A stretch of 64,000 nt of DNA, taken from Balanoglossus misakiensis. Its lineage: Eukaryota > Hemichordata. Location of the stretch: positions 1,860,001 through 1,924,000 of the forward strand of contig CM082588.2 of assembly GCA_040954595.2 (NCBI GenBank), written 5' to 3'. Below the pieces are notes generated by a model. The model ran no database searches and was not told where the DNA came from. It worked only from the letters and a program-made list of their open reading frames with translations. How positions within the stretch are numbered: position 1 is the stretch's first letter; the number at the start of each line of letters is the position of its first letter. Both the position numbers and the translations under genes were made by a program. Positions 11,201-23,540 of the stretch are shown in pieces.

Positions 11201-14200
11201 ATACAATGTACTTTCTTGACATATAAGCTGTCAATCCAATCCACCTTCCTTTGATTAATACCACTAAACAATATATACATGTACCAACCTGTTTGAGCAT
11301 TGCTTGGAATGACTGGTATCGCATTCGGAGTGTTAGTTCCTCTCCTGACTTTCCAAACATGGATGACTGCAAAAAAAAACAACCCAACAGATTACAAAGA
11401 TGAATCAACTGAGAAGTATCTGAGTAAGTCACCAATCTCCATGTCACCTCTATGGAGAACAAATAATAAAGTGCAAATTACAATACCTGAAGGACGAATC
11501 CCAAGCCAGACACCACACCAAGGGCACAGAAAAGTATACAGAATATTGCAACGTCATCCATAATTTCATCCTCTGGTTTGGCAAAAACCTGCAAGAGATA
11601 ATTTCTTTGATTATAATAAGATAATCCACAAATGGCATCACAAAAGCATTAAGAGGAGGGAAAATAATCAGTTCCTACATTTATATAGAGCATGTACCCA
11701 CAATTGTAATCTATAGGCACGTAACAACAATATTGCAATAAAATTGCATTGTAACATGCCTGCATACTACACTAGGGGTCACCTCCTCCAAAGAACCCAT
11801 ACTTACAGCTATAATTTTGCTGAAAATCACAGCAAATGCAGGTTGTACAGCTCCATTGATAATGGCTGCAAACGTTCCAAGTAAGATGTAGGGCCACTCG
11901 GGTGAGTTCATTTTCATGATGCGCGTGAAACCAACTTCTGGTGCTTTCTCTTCCTCTTCCTACAAGATACAACCACAAGATTATTATAGAATGATTCCCC
12001 ACCATCATCTATGTGCATTGCTCCCGTGATTTCTGAAATTTGCTGGGATATGGTGGTCTGTGGCACTGAATATTGTAGGGCTCACCTCTTTCTTGTCAGT
12101 GTCGGATTTCCTGGAGTCATGGGACAATGCCCGGGATAGCTTCTTCTTCATGGAATCTCTGCCGGACTCGTTGCGTTCAAGAGCCATGCCTGAGATAGGG
12201 CGCTTCACGAAATCATCGTCATCTTCTGAGGAGTTAGAAAAAAAAGTGGAATTGAAATGTACAGCACAAGATTTCTGCATTTTCTACTTTCAAACAAGTC
12301 CTCATCTTGACTTTGAGATATGGAGGACACACCTACTTATTGAATAAATTATTTCCCTATGTTCTTCTACAAGATCAACAACTAACAAGTTGAACTATAT
12401 AATATGTAGCTTAAAATGTATTTTTGTGTGTGTGAAAATGCAACATAAAATATCCATTTACAGACGACACATACATGTAAACCTTTACTGGAAATGAACA
12501 GTCAAAGACAAGACAAACATCACAGATATAAGATAGCCACATTCTTTTGTAATTATGATTTCATGTCACAAAGAGAAGACAAGGCTTTGATCGGTTTTCT
12601 CCACCTCCTTTTTTAACCCTTTCATCCCCATTTCCCTGCAGAGAGGTCCAACTTTACCATAGAAAACAATGGGTTTGGACCAAACCACGGTGGAGAAAGG
12701 GTTAAAGGTTCCAACCATACTCTTGAAAACAAGAGGGTGAAAGACCATGTTGAGGGGATGATGAAAAGGTGAAAGGAAAGATATAACACACAAAAGAGGA
12801 GAGGGGGAAAGACCTAAAAGGATATGAGATACAGTCTTACTTACTGGTGACATGAATGTGTGCTAGTGTAGTATTGTACTGGACATTATATATAACAGAC
12901 AACAACCCTTAGAGCTGTACACATATTTTCATTGCGTTAATCAACTTACCACCTTCAGGTGTTTCGGCAGCTAATGTAGATAAAGAGTGGGGCATACAAG
13001 AAAAGCAATGCAAGAAAAACAGGAAAGGTTAACGTTAGAATGAGTGCCAGCATTTGTGACATGCCACTTTGACAGCTGCACTGAGCACAAGGTCAGGTTC
13101 ACCTGGAGGTTTCTGTACTTGAGAGATGGCAGGCAGATGATAGTGTCTGTGTGCACACACTGCTTATTAACATTAGTGATTGCTATGTTTACAGGCCTCC
13201 CCTTTCAATTTTGCCCCTATTCCTTGAATAGAAAAGTCCTTCTGCAGCACATGGATCCATGGAGAGAATGCGAACTTGGTGCTTATACACTGTAGTTGTA
13301 CCATCAATTTATTATCATCACTTTCATTTGAACTTAAATTAAAGCAAAACTCTGATGACCAACAGTCCTGCTTTTTTACCAAGCATAGCTGGAAATTTTT
13401 TTCCTCAAGTGCAAAAGTTATAATCATGTACTACGAAGATGACAAACTTTATTTCTTTCATGACAGCATGATTATGGCAACATTTTTGATCAGTATGAAA
13501 ACCAAGGACCCAGGCTCTGTTAGACGGCCATGCAAAGCTCGTTCCTTGACAGAGACAGTTCCAAAAGTCTGTGGATTCTACCATACAATGTTGACTTTGA
13601 CTCATTACAATAAGGTGTACACAAAGAAGACGGACATGTACATAACACTGGTGTGTGGTGTATTTGACATGTTTGTAATGGAGTGCTTCCCGGAGGGATT
13701 CCAGAGTGTTCTCGATAATTCCATCACGAGTTGAACAGATTTGGGCACCATGGTTTGTTTGGTAACAAAAGGTTGTTTGCACATATACCGTTATGCATTA
13801 AGTGTGATTTAATTTTTTTATCCGGCCTCCTCTGACAGACCATAACCATGTTGAACCAGATGAAGAATCAAGTACACACTGACAAACACAAATATTTGAT
13901 GTCATGTGATTATCATGTGATGGGACATGTGACAAGCCGTGTGACAATATCTTTCTGACAGCAACATCTCTGAGGCTGTAGTCTGGACGGTGCCCACCAC
14001 TAACATTCTTATCTAGGTGAAGAGAATTACACCGTCTCCGGCCCTTGCAACTTACCCATCTTCAACAATTTGCCTGCTAGTGTTGCGTGGTTGATAAGTT
14101 ATAAGATAAAAAGCGATGTCAGAAGCACAAATTATATAAAGCATGACAGCAAAGGCTAGAGAAAGAAAACTAGAAGCAAAGTACTGCATGCAAAATACAC

Positions 14201-17200
14201 AATATGTAACCATAGAAACAGCAAATGGAAAGCAATGACTTGCAAAGCAAAGCAAAGCAAAGCATGCAGCAAAGAAAAGAAGACAGGCAAGCAGTAAGCA
14301 GCAGTCTTGTAAGGTTGTTTCTGATTGGTCAGTTCCATTGTCAATTCACTGACATGATATTCTGTAACCTATGAGGATGGGACTTCCGAGGTGCTGCAGC
14401 ACTCTTGTCCCAAGACACGCAGATGTGTAATTGGTAAACAAAGTGAAACTTGATGTGATGACAGAAGGAAAGAAAACAGTACAGTCATCGCCATATTAAG
14501 AATTATGAAAATTGTGTTATTTTTAAAGAGATATGTTTTTCAGAGTACTCTATAGAGAGTGCATTTATAATAGTCCAGTAAAGTTTGCCATTGTGACCTT
14601 TTATACCATAGTGTGTATGCTAAGTCATAATTTTGCAATCTATTTTACATTCCCACCTGAAACATGCCACAATTTCACCCTATAGGGTCAGATGTAGCAA
14701 GTTCTATAGGATGAACATGTCAGATTCTACAGGACCACACAGCTGGCTCAATAAAATCAGACTCAGTATGCCTACTAGTACTATAGGATTAGCACAACAG
14801 GAAAGAAGAGAAAGAATACTATCTAGAGCAAGTTGAAGAGGATTTCTGCGTTATTTTCTGAGTTACTTTTGTAACCCAATTCTTCTGTTTGATACGAACC
14901 TTCATCGCTGCTGTCTTCGTCTTTCTGTTTGGTTTGCATCATGACCAGTTGGTAATACACTCCCTCCGAGGACATGAGTGCGTCATGGTTACCTTCTTCC
15001 ACAATCTCGCCGTTCTGGACAGCACAGATCTTGTCCGCATTTCTGATGGTCGACAGTCGGTGGGCAATCACAAGTGTTGTTCTTCCCACACTTGCCTGTC
15101 AAAAGTCATGTGGAGATAGATTGTAGGGTTGAGCAGATCATCACTAGTCTGTCCGGCCCGCCTGTCAATATTTCTTTGATTAGTCCGTTGTTTCTATCAG
15201 GGTTGTTATAGCCAAATTACTAGCCTCTGTGTTTGTCCATCCATCCATCCAACCAAGCAACCCTTCATAATCCCTATCACCAACCCAACCCAACCCAACC
15301 CACCCATCATTAACCCAGTACATTGGGCAGGGTACACCACCCTTGCCTACCACAGAGCTAAGCCAACTAACCTTGTCCAAGGCAGCCTGCACAGTAGATT
15401 CACTCTCAGTATCCAACGCAGATGTAGCCTCGTCCAGTAACAGCACCTTAGGATCTCTGACCAAGGCCCTGGCAATGGCCACTCTCTGCTTCTGGCCGCC
15501 AGATAGCTGGGCACCTCGCTCTCCAACCAGAGTCTCATACGCCTGTGTCATAACACACAAGAAGACATCATCAACTTCTCTGATCTTGGAGGTGAAAAGT
15601 ATCCATACTGATACAATACAAAGATCTGTTCCAACAAGTTTTTTTATAGGTGTGAATGGGTTTGAAAGATGTATATAACACAGAAACAAATGGAGTGTTT
15701 GTGATCAGACTTACGTCAGGTAGCCCTGAGATGAAATCATGACAGTTGGCTTCTTTGCAAGCTTGCTCAATCTCTGCCTGGGTTACATCTGCTCTTCCAT
15801 ATCGGATATTGTCAGCAATAGTTGTTCCGAACAAAATGGGTTCTTGACTCACAACACCGATATGCTCACGCAGCCAGCTGATGTTCATGTCTCTGACATC
15901 TTTGCCGTCAATTCGGACCTGAAACATCAAACATTGTCTGGATTACTGGTTTGTGATGGTGATTGTACTGTACAGTTATTCACGACTGTTGTGGCTTCCA
16001 CCCCCAGTTCTGTCTTTAGAGGTCCAACCTTACCATAGAAAACAATGGGTTTGGACTGAACCATGGCGGTGAAAGGGGTACTGGACAAGTTTGTTACTCA
16101 CACTTCCATCAGCAACGTCGTAAAATCTCTGAATCAACTGCACCGCAGTACTCTTTCCGCAACCACTAGAGCCAACCAAGGCAACCGTCTGACCCACTTT
16201 CACGGTCAAGTTCATACCCTGCAGTACCTGTTATACAAGCCAGATAAGCCAAAGTGTGTTTAGTACATGTTGATATAATTTTTACACATCTCAGTTCAAG
16301 TTAACCTTTGACATTCAAATACAGATAGATTGCCTCATTTATGAGACTTTGAAAGACATTTTTACCTTCACAGTTTCTCGGGATGGGTACTGGAAATGGA
16401 CATTTTCGAATTCTATATTTCCTTCGATTTCTGGCTTCTCGCCCTCAGTGCTGCTACTGTCAATTGGTGGTTCCTATGGAAACGTACAGAAAAACACAGG
16501 GTTTTCATTGTGGTATAACTGAACGTAATCTGTTACGATATAATCATTATGTGAGAGATATAATGAGACTTTTTCGATGTCCAGTCATCCTGCAAAGAGG
16601 ACAGAGACAAGGATGAGACTTACACGATCAATGATCTCCCAAATATGGGCAGCAGCACCTCGAGCAGTTGCGATGTCACCGATAGAGGGCGATGCATTTC
16701 CCAGTGAGAACGCGCCGATCAAGACAGCAAAGAATACCTGGAATTGAGCCAATAAAAAACATCGCATGTAGAAGCCAAGTAAATATATAGGATGTATACT
16801 GTGTAAATGTTTGTGAAACTTTCTTGTCACATTAGTTCCTGTTGTAAAGTCAAGTCTTCCGCTCCAAAGCATCATGAACGCGCCCCCTAGTGTCTGAAAT
16901 TGCTTGCAGGAATTGATTTTGTTTCACGGCTGACTTCAATTGTTCTGTGATCCAGTTCAATGACCCATTCGTGAAGTACACACTCACCGTCAGCATACTG
17001 CCCACTGTGTAATCATCACCGGGCTCAAGGATAAGTGTGGTACCATACCTGAAAGGAAGACAGTTTCAGTAAAATCCAGAGCCGTTCACATTACCCTAAA
17101 AAGTAAAAGTGGGATTAAATGGGACATGTTTGCTTCAAATAATGACAAAAAGGGCAGTCTATAAGCACAATAAACTCACCAGAATCCCAAGGCGTAGGTA

Positions 17201-19934
17201 CAGAACACAAGTAGGAAGGTGACGCCCATGCCAGCACCTTGAACCAACCCCTTCTTGACACCAACTTTCTTTGCCGACAGTAGATTTACACGGTACCTGT
17301 TGAAAACAACATGCATGCTCATTTAATTATCGTCTACTTTCTAGAGTTTTAAGAAAATATGCAAACTTAACCTGTGCCACCTCAGAAATGACAGTTGGAA
17401 ACATAATTTTGATCTGATCTGATCTGTACTGTACCTTTCAGTTTCTTTGTGTTCTCCACCAAAGGCAGCCACTGTTCTGATAGCTGACAAGACTTCCTCC
17501 GCAACGGCCCCAGCCTTGGCGTATGAATCTAACTCTGTTGTTGTCATGGTGGTCACCATCTGGAGTTAGGAGACAGCAATATCAAACAAGTCCGGTTAGA
17601 TTCTGAATGCAATGTATATCACCAATTTTATATCTGTTATATGAAACTTTGTACTGCATGCCATAAACTAAAAGAGCCAACAGAAATGTCAGGAATGAGA
17701 TTCTTTTTCATTTTCCATGGAGATTGTTCACCTTACAAAACCAAACCAAACCAAACAGACTGTTCTTTACCTTGGTCATAATAAATGCAGCTACAGCCAA
17801 GAGTGGACTGACAGCCAGGATGACAAGGGTCAATTCCCAGCCATAGATGAATCCCACCACAAAGCCAGCTATGAAAGCTGTGAAGTACTGCACAAAGTTG
17901 CCAAACTTGTCCCCTATGCCTGATTTGATCTTGTTGATGTCTCTGTGAATGTGAGAAGGGTTTTGTGGGTGTTAGTTATTGAAGAAGTGTTTTGTATCCT
18001 GCAGTACCTGTCTTTAAATATTCTTTATTTATCAAAATAATTGAGTTAAAATTCTTCAAGAGCAGTTTGCCCTCTAACAAACATAATTTTTAAAAGCTTT
18101 AATCAATTTGAGGATTTCTAGTAATAGTCATGGTCAGCCCTATACTTTTGCATGTACTGTGGAAAAATTTCTAGAGTCACCAGTGAGTTTGTTGAGTCAG
18201 TGGTGTGTCATATAGGCTTAGAGGACACACTTGTCAAGAGGAGACTTACTCTGAGAGTCGCGATGTCAGTTCTCCACTGGGGTTGGTATCAAACCAGCCA
18301 ATGTTCTGTCGCATGATAGCCTGGAAAAACCTGGTGCGAACAGAGAAGCCCTGTCTTTCTGCTGTTATCGTCAGACAGGTGACCTGACAGTAGGCAGCCA
18401 CGAACACGCCACAACCAATGGCCACAAAGTACAGGGAATACCGGTTCATGTCTTTCAGAAAAATCTCCATCTGCTCACTGCAAGGGAAACGTCAGAATTC
18501 AAGACAGGTATGTTGGAAACTCATACGAGAAATCTTATAGCAGGTGAGATATTAATTCCAACTGTATATAGCCTGCCCTGCAGTTTCAAGCTAGCCTTGT
18601 GTTGCATTCAAATCACTTTGCTATTGACTTGACATTATAGCCACAGCATTGAAATCGTCTTTCAAATATTCTGCATACATACTCATAATAGTCTTCCAGC
18701 ATGCTTTGATTAAACTGTGTCAGATTTACAGTGGGATCACCGCCAGATGTCACCAGAGAATCAGTCATACTGCCAAACACGATGATCATGAGGGGAAAAG
18801 CTGAGCCATGCACCATAGCCGCCACGAGGCCACAGATCACCAGGGCTATGTCTGTGCAGTCAGAGAATCGGTACTGCGAAGAAAAAAATATAAACAACTC
18901 ATCATCTTGCTTTGGCCAAACTCCATTGTTCTCAATGGTGCAATCGTTACTTCGTCACTTTTTACCTTAGTTTCAAACTAAAGAAGAAATGTGACAAACT
19001 TAAGATTGGTAATGAAAATTATCAGTCTAAAGTTAACAAGAGACTGCAATACTGTGCCTCCTGAATGGGAAAATTCAGAAGTTTCAATTATCTTAAAATG
19101 GGACGGCAATTGCCAGTACATAGAGGCTGAACTTACAAGGCTTCCAAATGACACCATCTTGACCTGTGTTTCTTCCTCTTTCCTGCAACAGCAAAATGGA
19201 ATGATAATCATTTGCATTACCTTCTATGGTAAAGGGGGACCTCTAGATAAGAAACTGGAGTGAAAGGGTTAAGGCAGGTACCAGTGGCAGTAGCAAGACT
19301 GCATGTGTCCACCTGCATATGGCTGTTACCAGTATAATTATAAAGAAATGATTATGCTGCAAAAACAGAAGAGACTACATGCATGGATGACAGATTTCAA
19401 ATTCACTGCACATACTTTTTATCATCGTCGTCTCCTTTATCATCAGCCTCAGTCGCCTCCTCACCGACATTCCCATTTTCCACAACATGGTTGGACTTAT
19501 CCGGAATGCCATTCCCATTGATTGCCGTCACTTCCAACACAGCCGGTTCATATTTCTTGTTAGGTGAACTCTGGTCACCAGCGATTGAGTTATAACTTGG
19601 AGGGGCTGCTTTCTCATCAAGACCTGGTACATATACAACACAGTTTATTAATTCTTGATTCAGGAATGAATGACTTTGGCTGCTGGAGTGGGGAATATAT
19701 ATTTTTTATGATTAAATTAAAACAATTATGTACTGGATCAGGGCAGCTTAGTTCAGTTTGGTGCCAAAAAAAATAACTGTGCTGACTCAGGATGGAGAAC
19801 AGAAATGAGAAGGTACCTGGGTCTTCCTGAGGTATGTAGCCTGATGTAGCAGGTGACAAGATGGAGTATGGAGAAACAAGAAAAAACTGTCATGATGAAG
19901 TAATGCGCCAAAAGAAAAACATACAAAATGCCAA

Positions 19935-19989
<55 letters not shown>

Positions 19990-22256
19990 ATATGGCTGAT
20001 GATAAAATAAAGAAGAGGGTACCTGGATCATCTTTGGGTGAATAGCCTGGTATGGTTTAAAAAAAATTATTTCATGGTGTGGAAAAATGAAAAAAAAAGA
20101 ACATTACATTTACAGTCATGATAGAGTGAAAGTGAATGACAAGAATAAGAATTCTGCAAAAATAACAGAAAGCAGCATGTTTTCTCTGCAAAGACAGATC
20201 TGATATGACATTGAAACCCTTTGACAACTCAGTCTTGTAGAGAAGACAGGGTTACATGCAACTGACAAAACTGTTGCCCAGCTAATTAATCACAAGTGCC
20301 TTTGTGCTCCACAGGGAAAAATTAATCTAGTGAAAATATTAACTTCATCAAACCAGAGTGAGATACATGTCTAAGTGTAGGTGGTGAAATTGGCTGATTG
20401 GTGTTATCACTTTGAAACAAAAGCTTCAACATCACAACAATATGCAGTTTAAACAATGGTGGAATATAAAAGATGGGTAACAAATAATAATTTATACATG
20501 TTATATAATATTTTGCATATCAAGAAAATTTAATAAAAACATTATCCATAAATAAACATATTTATTCAATGTAAGATTTATAAACTCCAAAGCCCAACTA
20601 GCAGTGCCTTTATGGATACTCTCAGTGAAATTAACATAATGGTTCCACCCAATTTTGAATTTCAGCAAAGGTTAGGTTTAATAGTTCTTCAATGGAAATG
20701 TCAAAGTTGAATGACTTTGCCCCTAAACATATCAATTCACCATTCATTGTTGTTGTCATGGATACACTTGAGTACTTCCAATAACATAAGGCTTTGAGTA
20801 AATCTTTGTTCACACTGAATAATTTAATTTAAGTGAAGTGGACAGGTATAATATACGGTAGGTATTAGATGAGCATTTGAAAATAAAAAACCCCAGTGGC
20901 ATATGGTAACATTTTGCCACCAAGGAAAAGAAGTCTGACCCAGTCACCCCTATTTTATGCACATCTTAGTCCATTCTTGCCATTGATAACAATAGGGCTG
21001 AATCAAAATGACACCGTGAAGGGGTGACAGGATCTTGAAAGTCAGCACAAGAGATAACAGAGAGGAATCCATAAAGGTCTGTGCTAGTCAGGCTTCCCCC
21101 AATTCGCCAGTTAATAACAGTTTGAGAGCCAATCACATTTACAGTACAGTAAATACAGAATGTGGCAATGTGTAGTCCGTCACAACGTACGCATGAAATT
21201 TTATGCAACACCTTATCACAAATTTCAAATCAAGGACATGTCTACCTTGACAGATGGAGGAAAACAAGTTCAGATGGCTAATAGTTGTGAAATGATAGCA
21301 AATTTTGATGTTTTCTATGAATGTAAGAGAAATCACACTCCAAATGATGTAAAAGGCCAACTACATACACAAAGAAGGCTGATGTTGGACGGTGCCTGGC
21401 TGGCATGAGTTGTTGTGGTCAATATTAAAACAAAGTGTTATAATTAATTCTGAATTACTTTAAATACAGTTTCATCAGTGTCTTAGTATGTTAGAGGGAA
21501 TAAAGGATTTAAGTCAGAACATCATAAGCATTGAGGAACTGTCACTCATGCATCAATTGTTAGTAAATGATAATGCTGGTCCCAACGTCGTTTATACTTC
21601 CATACATGACACATACCGGGTACTGTACTGGTGCATGTACAGTGTACATACATGTACATACATACATGCACACACACACACACACAGATACATTTAGACA
21701 CACACACACTTTATGCGTACATGCAATTACATGTATTCCGTCCATCCTTACAGGAATAGGGGAAGTTAATCTAATTCTAAGGCTAAATTTGCATTAAAAA
21801 AACCTTGTGTAATACATCGATTTGACAATCAAGCAGAAAAGACCATATCAATGTCAAAAGATGGCAACTTCATGCCTTTGTTGGATTCTTAGAGATCTCT
21901 AAAGGAAAGTTGTTAGTAAGCATATCTTGAAGTCAGTCATCATATTGCACCATACATTTAACATCCCCTGACCTTCAGAAAACCCTCCACACTTTTCACT
22001 TCTATTCACCCCAACAACTCATGCTCAGCCAGCACTTAAAAGAAAAAAGCTGTGTCGTTAATCGGAATGACTACAAGAGAGAAAAAACACCACTCAGATG
22101 TGTGTACTCATTTCTGTGTAAAGGTTGGTCCTCACCAAACTGCTCAACTGGTGTCATGCTACCCGAAGCACGGGCCATCCCTGTATGACTACTGGTGGTC
22201 TTACCCGTGTTGCTACCATCATCCACCATAGCAACAGCATCCCCGTTAGATGCCAT
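8246..22256 (-). CDS. ABCB1: ABCB1-type full ABC exporter (P-glycoprotein family), complete
   Basis: This is an ATP-driven plasma-membrane efflux pump for hydrophobic drugs, lipids or bile-salt-like compounds. The basic splice form has 28 coding exons and gives 1382 residues in frame (ATG 22256, TAA 8246-8248). Exon limits include 22136-22256, 19416-19623, 19137-19182, 18683-18873, 18250-18477, 16102-16227, 15715-15918, 15372-15542, 12086-12225, 9554-9751, 9175-9381, 8721-8867 and 8246-8440. Order: an acidic cytosolic N-terminus of about 130 residues, six membrane helices, NBD1 (Walker [10 protein letters not shown] at 516, LSGGQ at 620, LLLDE, H-loop H676), an acidic and basic linker, six helices, NBD2 (Walker A at 1176, LSGGQ at 1282, H-loop H1338). 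Both ATP sites look intact. The N-terminus is longer than in human ABCB1. ABCB1, ABCB4 and ABCB11 cannot be separated here. Confidence 0.95.
12613..12705 (-). repeat. Short TIR element (MITE-like), copy B
   Basis: A 93-bp element with ends TTAACCCTTTC and GAAAGGGTTAA and a core carrying CCATAGAAAACAATGGGTTT. It is the best preserved copy and lies in the linker intron of the ABC transporter gene. Confidence 0.75.
12950..12970 (-). other. 21-nt micro-exon in the NBD1-TMD2 linker
   Basis: Minus-strand ATTAG acceptor, 21 nt reading AETPEG, then GTAAGT donor. It joins the donor at 14867 (phase 1) to the exon starting 12225 ([10 protein letters not shown]) in frame. The total model closes only if 21 nt, or another multiple of three, is used here. 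Confidence 0.7.
14056..14073 (-). other. Possible optional 18-nt (or 21-nt) micro-exon in the linker
   Basis: Minus-strand tandem CAG acceptors and a perfect GTAAGT donor enclose 18 nt, or 21 nt if the upstream AG is used. In the host phase it reads about SKLLKM and preserves frame. It is short, so a chance match is possible; the strong donor is the main support. Confidence 0.45.
16019..16082 (-). repeat. Short TIR element, copy C (one end decayed)
   Basis: Shares GGTCCAACCTTACCATAGAA, the AACAATGGGTTTGGAC core and GGTGAAAGGGG end with copy B. The left terminal repeat is no longer recognisable. It lies in an intron of the ABC transporter gene. Confidence 0.7.
19221..19271 (+). repeat. Short TIR element, truncated copy E
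   Basis: Retains CTATGGTAAAG, GGACCTCTA and the terminal GTGAAAGGGTTAA. The other half is missing. It lies in the intron between the transporter exons at 19416 and 19182. Confidence 0.55.
19817..19840 (-). other. Optional 24-nt micro-exon (GYIPQEDP) of the ABC transporter
   Basis: On the minus strand, ACATCAG precedes and GTACC follows a 24-nt segment. Entered in phase 1 it reads GYIPQEDP and leaves in phase 1, matching the exon ends at 22136 and 19623. It can be included or skipped without changing frame, and it resembles the micro-exon at 20023-20046. Confidence 0.7.
19933..19991. repeat. (AAAT)n microsatellite
   Basis: About 14 uninterrupted AAAT units, lying between the two 24-nt micro-exons of the ABC transporter. 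Confidence 0.95.
20023..20046 (-). other. Optional 24-nt micro-exon (GYSPKDDP) of the ABC transporter
   Basis: A second 24-nt segment flanked by ATACCAG acceptor and GTACCC donor on the minus strand. It reads GYSPKDDP in phase 1 and is a diverged copy of the micro-exon at 19817-19840. Both insert a proline and acidic motif into the cytosolic N-terminus. Confidence 0.7.
21645..21715. repeat. Alternating ACAT/(CA)n microsatellite tract
   Basis: Tandem TACATACATG and CACACACACA runs in the first large coding-region intron of the ABC transporter. Confidence 0.9.
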
Positions 22257-23540
22257 TGTTGCAATTTTACCCCTTTCACTTCAGATCTACTTTACGTGTA
22301 TTGAATCTTGTGGATCTTGTGAATCAATGGTCTGTGCTCTTGTGAAAAGTTTCCTGAAGCAAAAAAAATCATAGAAAGACAAGAAAGATTAATCATTAAG
22401 AAAGTGCAAACTTTAAAGCACAACGCTGAGAAGATGCCACTGTTTTTTTTTCTCTCCTGAACTTGATGTACAATGATTTTTTTTCACATTGCACTATTGC
22501 CAGCTTTAATGAGGCTTTTACAGTTATGAAAATATTAAAATTACACTAAAAACTTAACAAATTAAACATTCTAATTAAGGCAGACATAACTGAAATGAAG
22601 TACATGTATGTGTATATTACTAATTCACTCATCAATATTAGCTTGCCATAATAGGATATGGTTATAGCAGTACAGGATGATATTTGCTTGGGATTATGCT
22701 AATCAAAGTAGCGCATGAATCAATAATGACACATGTGTCATGAAATAACACTTACAATCTTGTATAACACACCAATAATATCATTGCAATCATTAAAGAC
22801 AGGATGTGTGCACTATTTCAACTTGAAAATTCATTCTTGTCAGTCTCTAATCTACCTCAGCAAGGCTGCTCAAAGTAGACAGCTTTTTCTGAGGGAGCAG
22901 TCAAGATGGGTTTCATAATCGGTATTTGCAAGATGTATCTTATCACTCCCTGTTGCCTTGGGGGTAGAGTACATAACACTGTCTACATTTCTTATCAAGT
23001 ACACAGTTATATGTATATGCCAGCTCTAACACTAATTTCTAGAAATTTCCAACACCAATTTTTAGAAATGAAATCACATTTACAGGACACATGAATTGAT
23101 GATTGTATAATTTCAAAACCAGAAATGGCAGTAGAATAGTACATATTGAACCTGTAACTCAAACAGACATTTCCATCTCACTAGAAAGATTTTTAATCTC
23201 TCATGAAGGAAAGTCACATTCTGGCAATAATGGTTCCAATAAAAACACGAAGCAATTAGTTTTTTTGTACCCGACTCATCAAAATCAACATTTATGTAGT
23301 AACTGCTACCACCACATTTAAGCCATCGAGAACAGACCCTCAAAAAAAATGTTAAACTCTGATCAATATGATGGTCAAATACAAGTGACAAGTTCATCTA
23401 AAGAACATCTTTACCTGTTTGTTGAAATACCTTCAATGATTCAAGACAGAACCAATTCACTGAGACCTGTGAGGAATGCACACTTGCAGCCACCTCAAGA
23501 CGTCTTGACAGTGTCTTAAAAAATTTCCCTCCAAAGTGCA
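22257..23540 (-). promoter_or_regulatory. ABC transporter 5' UTR and probable non-coding first exon
   Basis: Upstream of the ATG the 5' UTR runs to a pyrimidine-rich acceptor (TTTTTTTTGCTTCAG) near 22355 on the minus strand. About 1 kb further up, CAACAAACAG followed by GTAAAG near 23415 is a plausible donor of a non-coding exon 1. The promoter should therefore lie above roughly 23500. No TATA box was convincing. Confidence 0.4.

Noticed and set aside
13276-13734. 152-codon open frame within an ABC transporter intron, with another open frame antisense
   Set aside because: No recognisable domain, AT-rich composition and overlapping open frames on both strands; likely chance.
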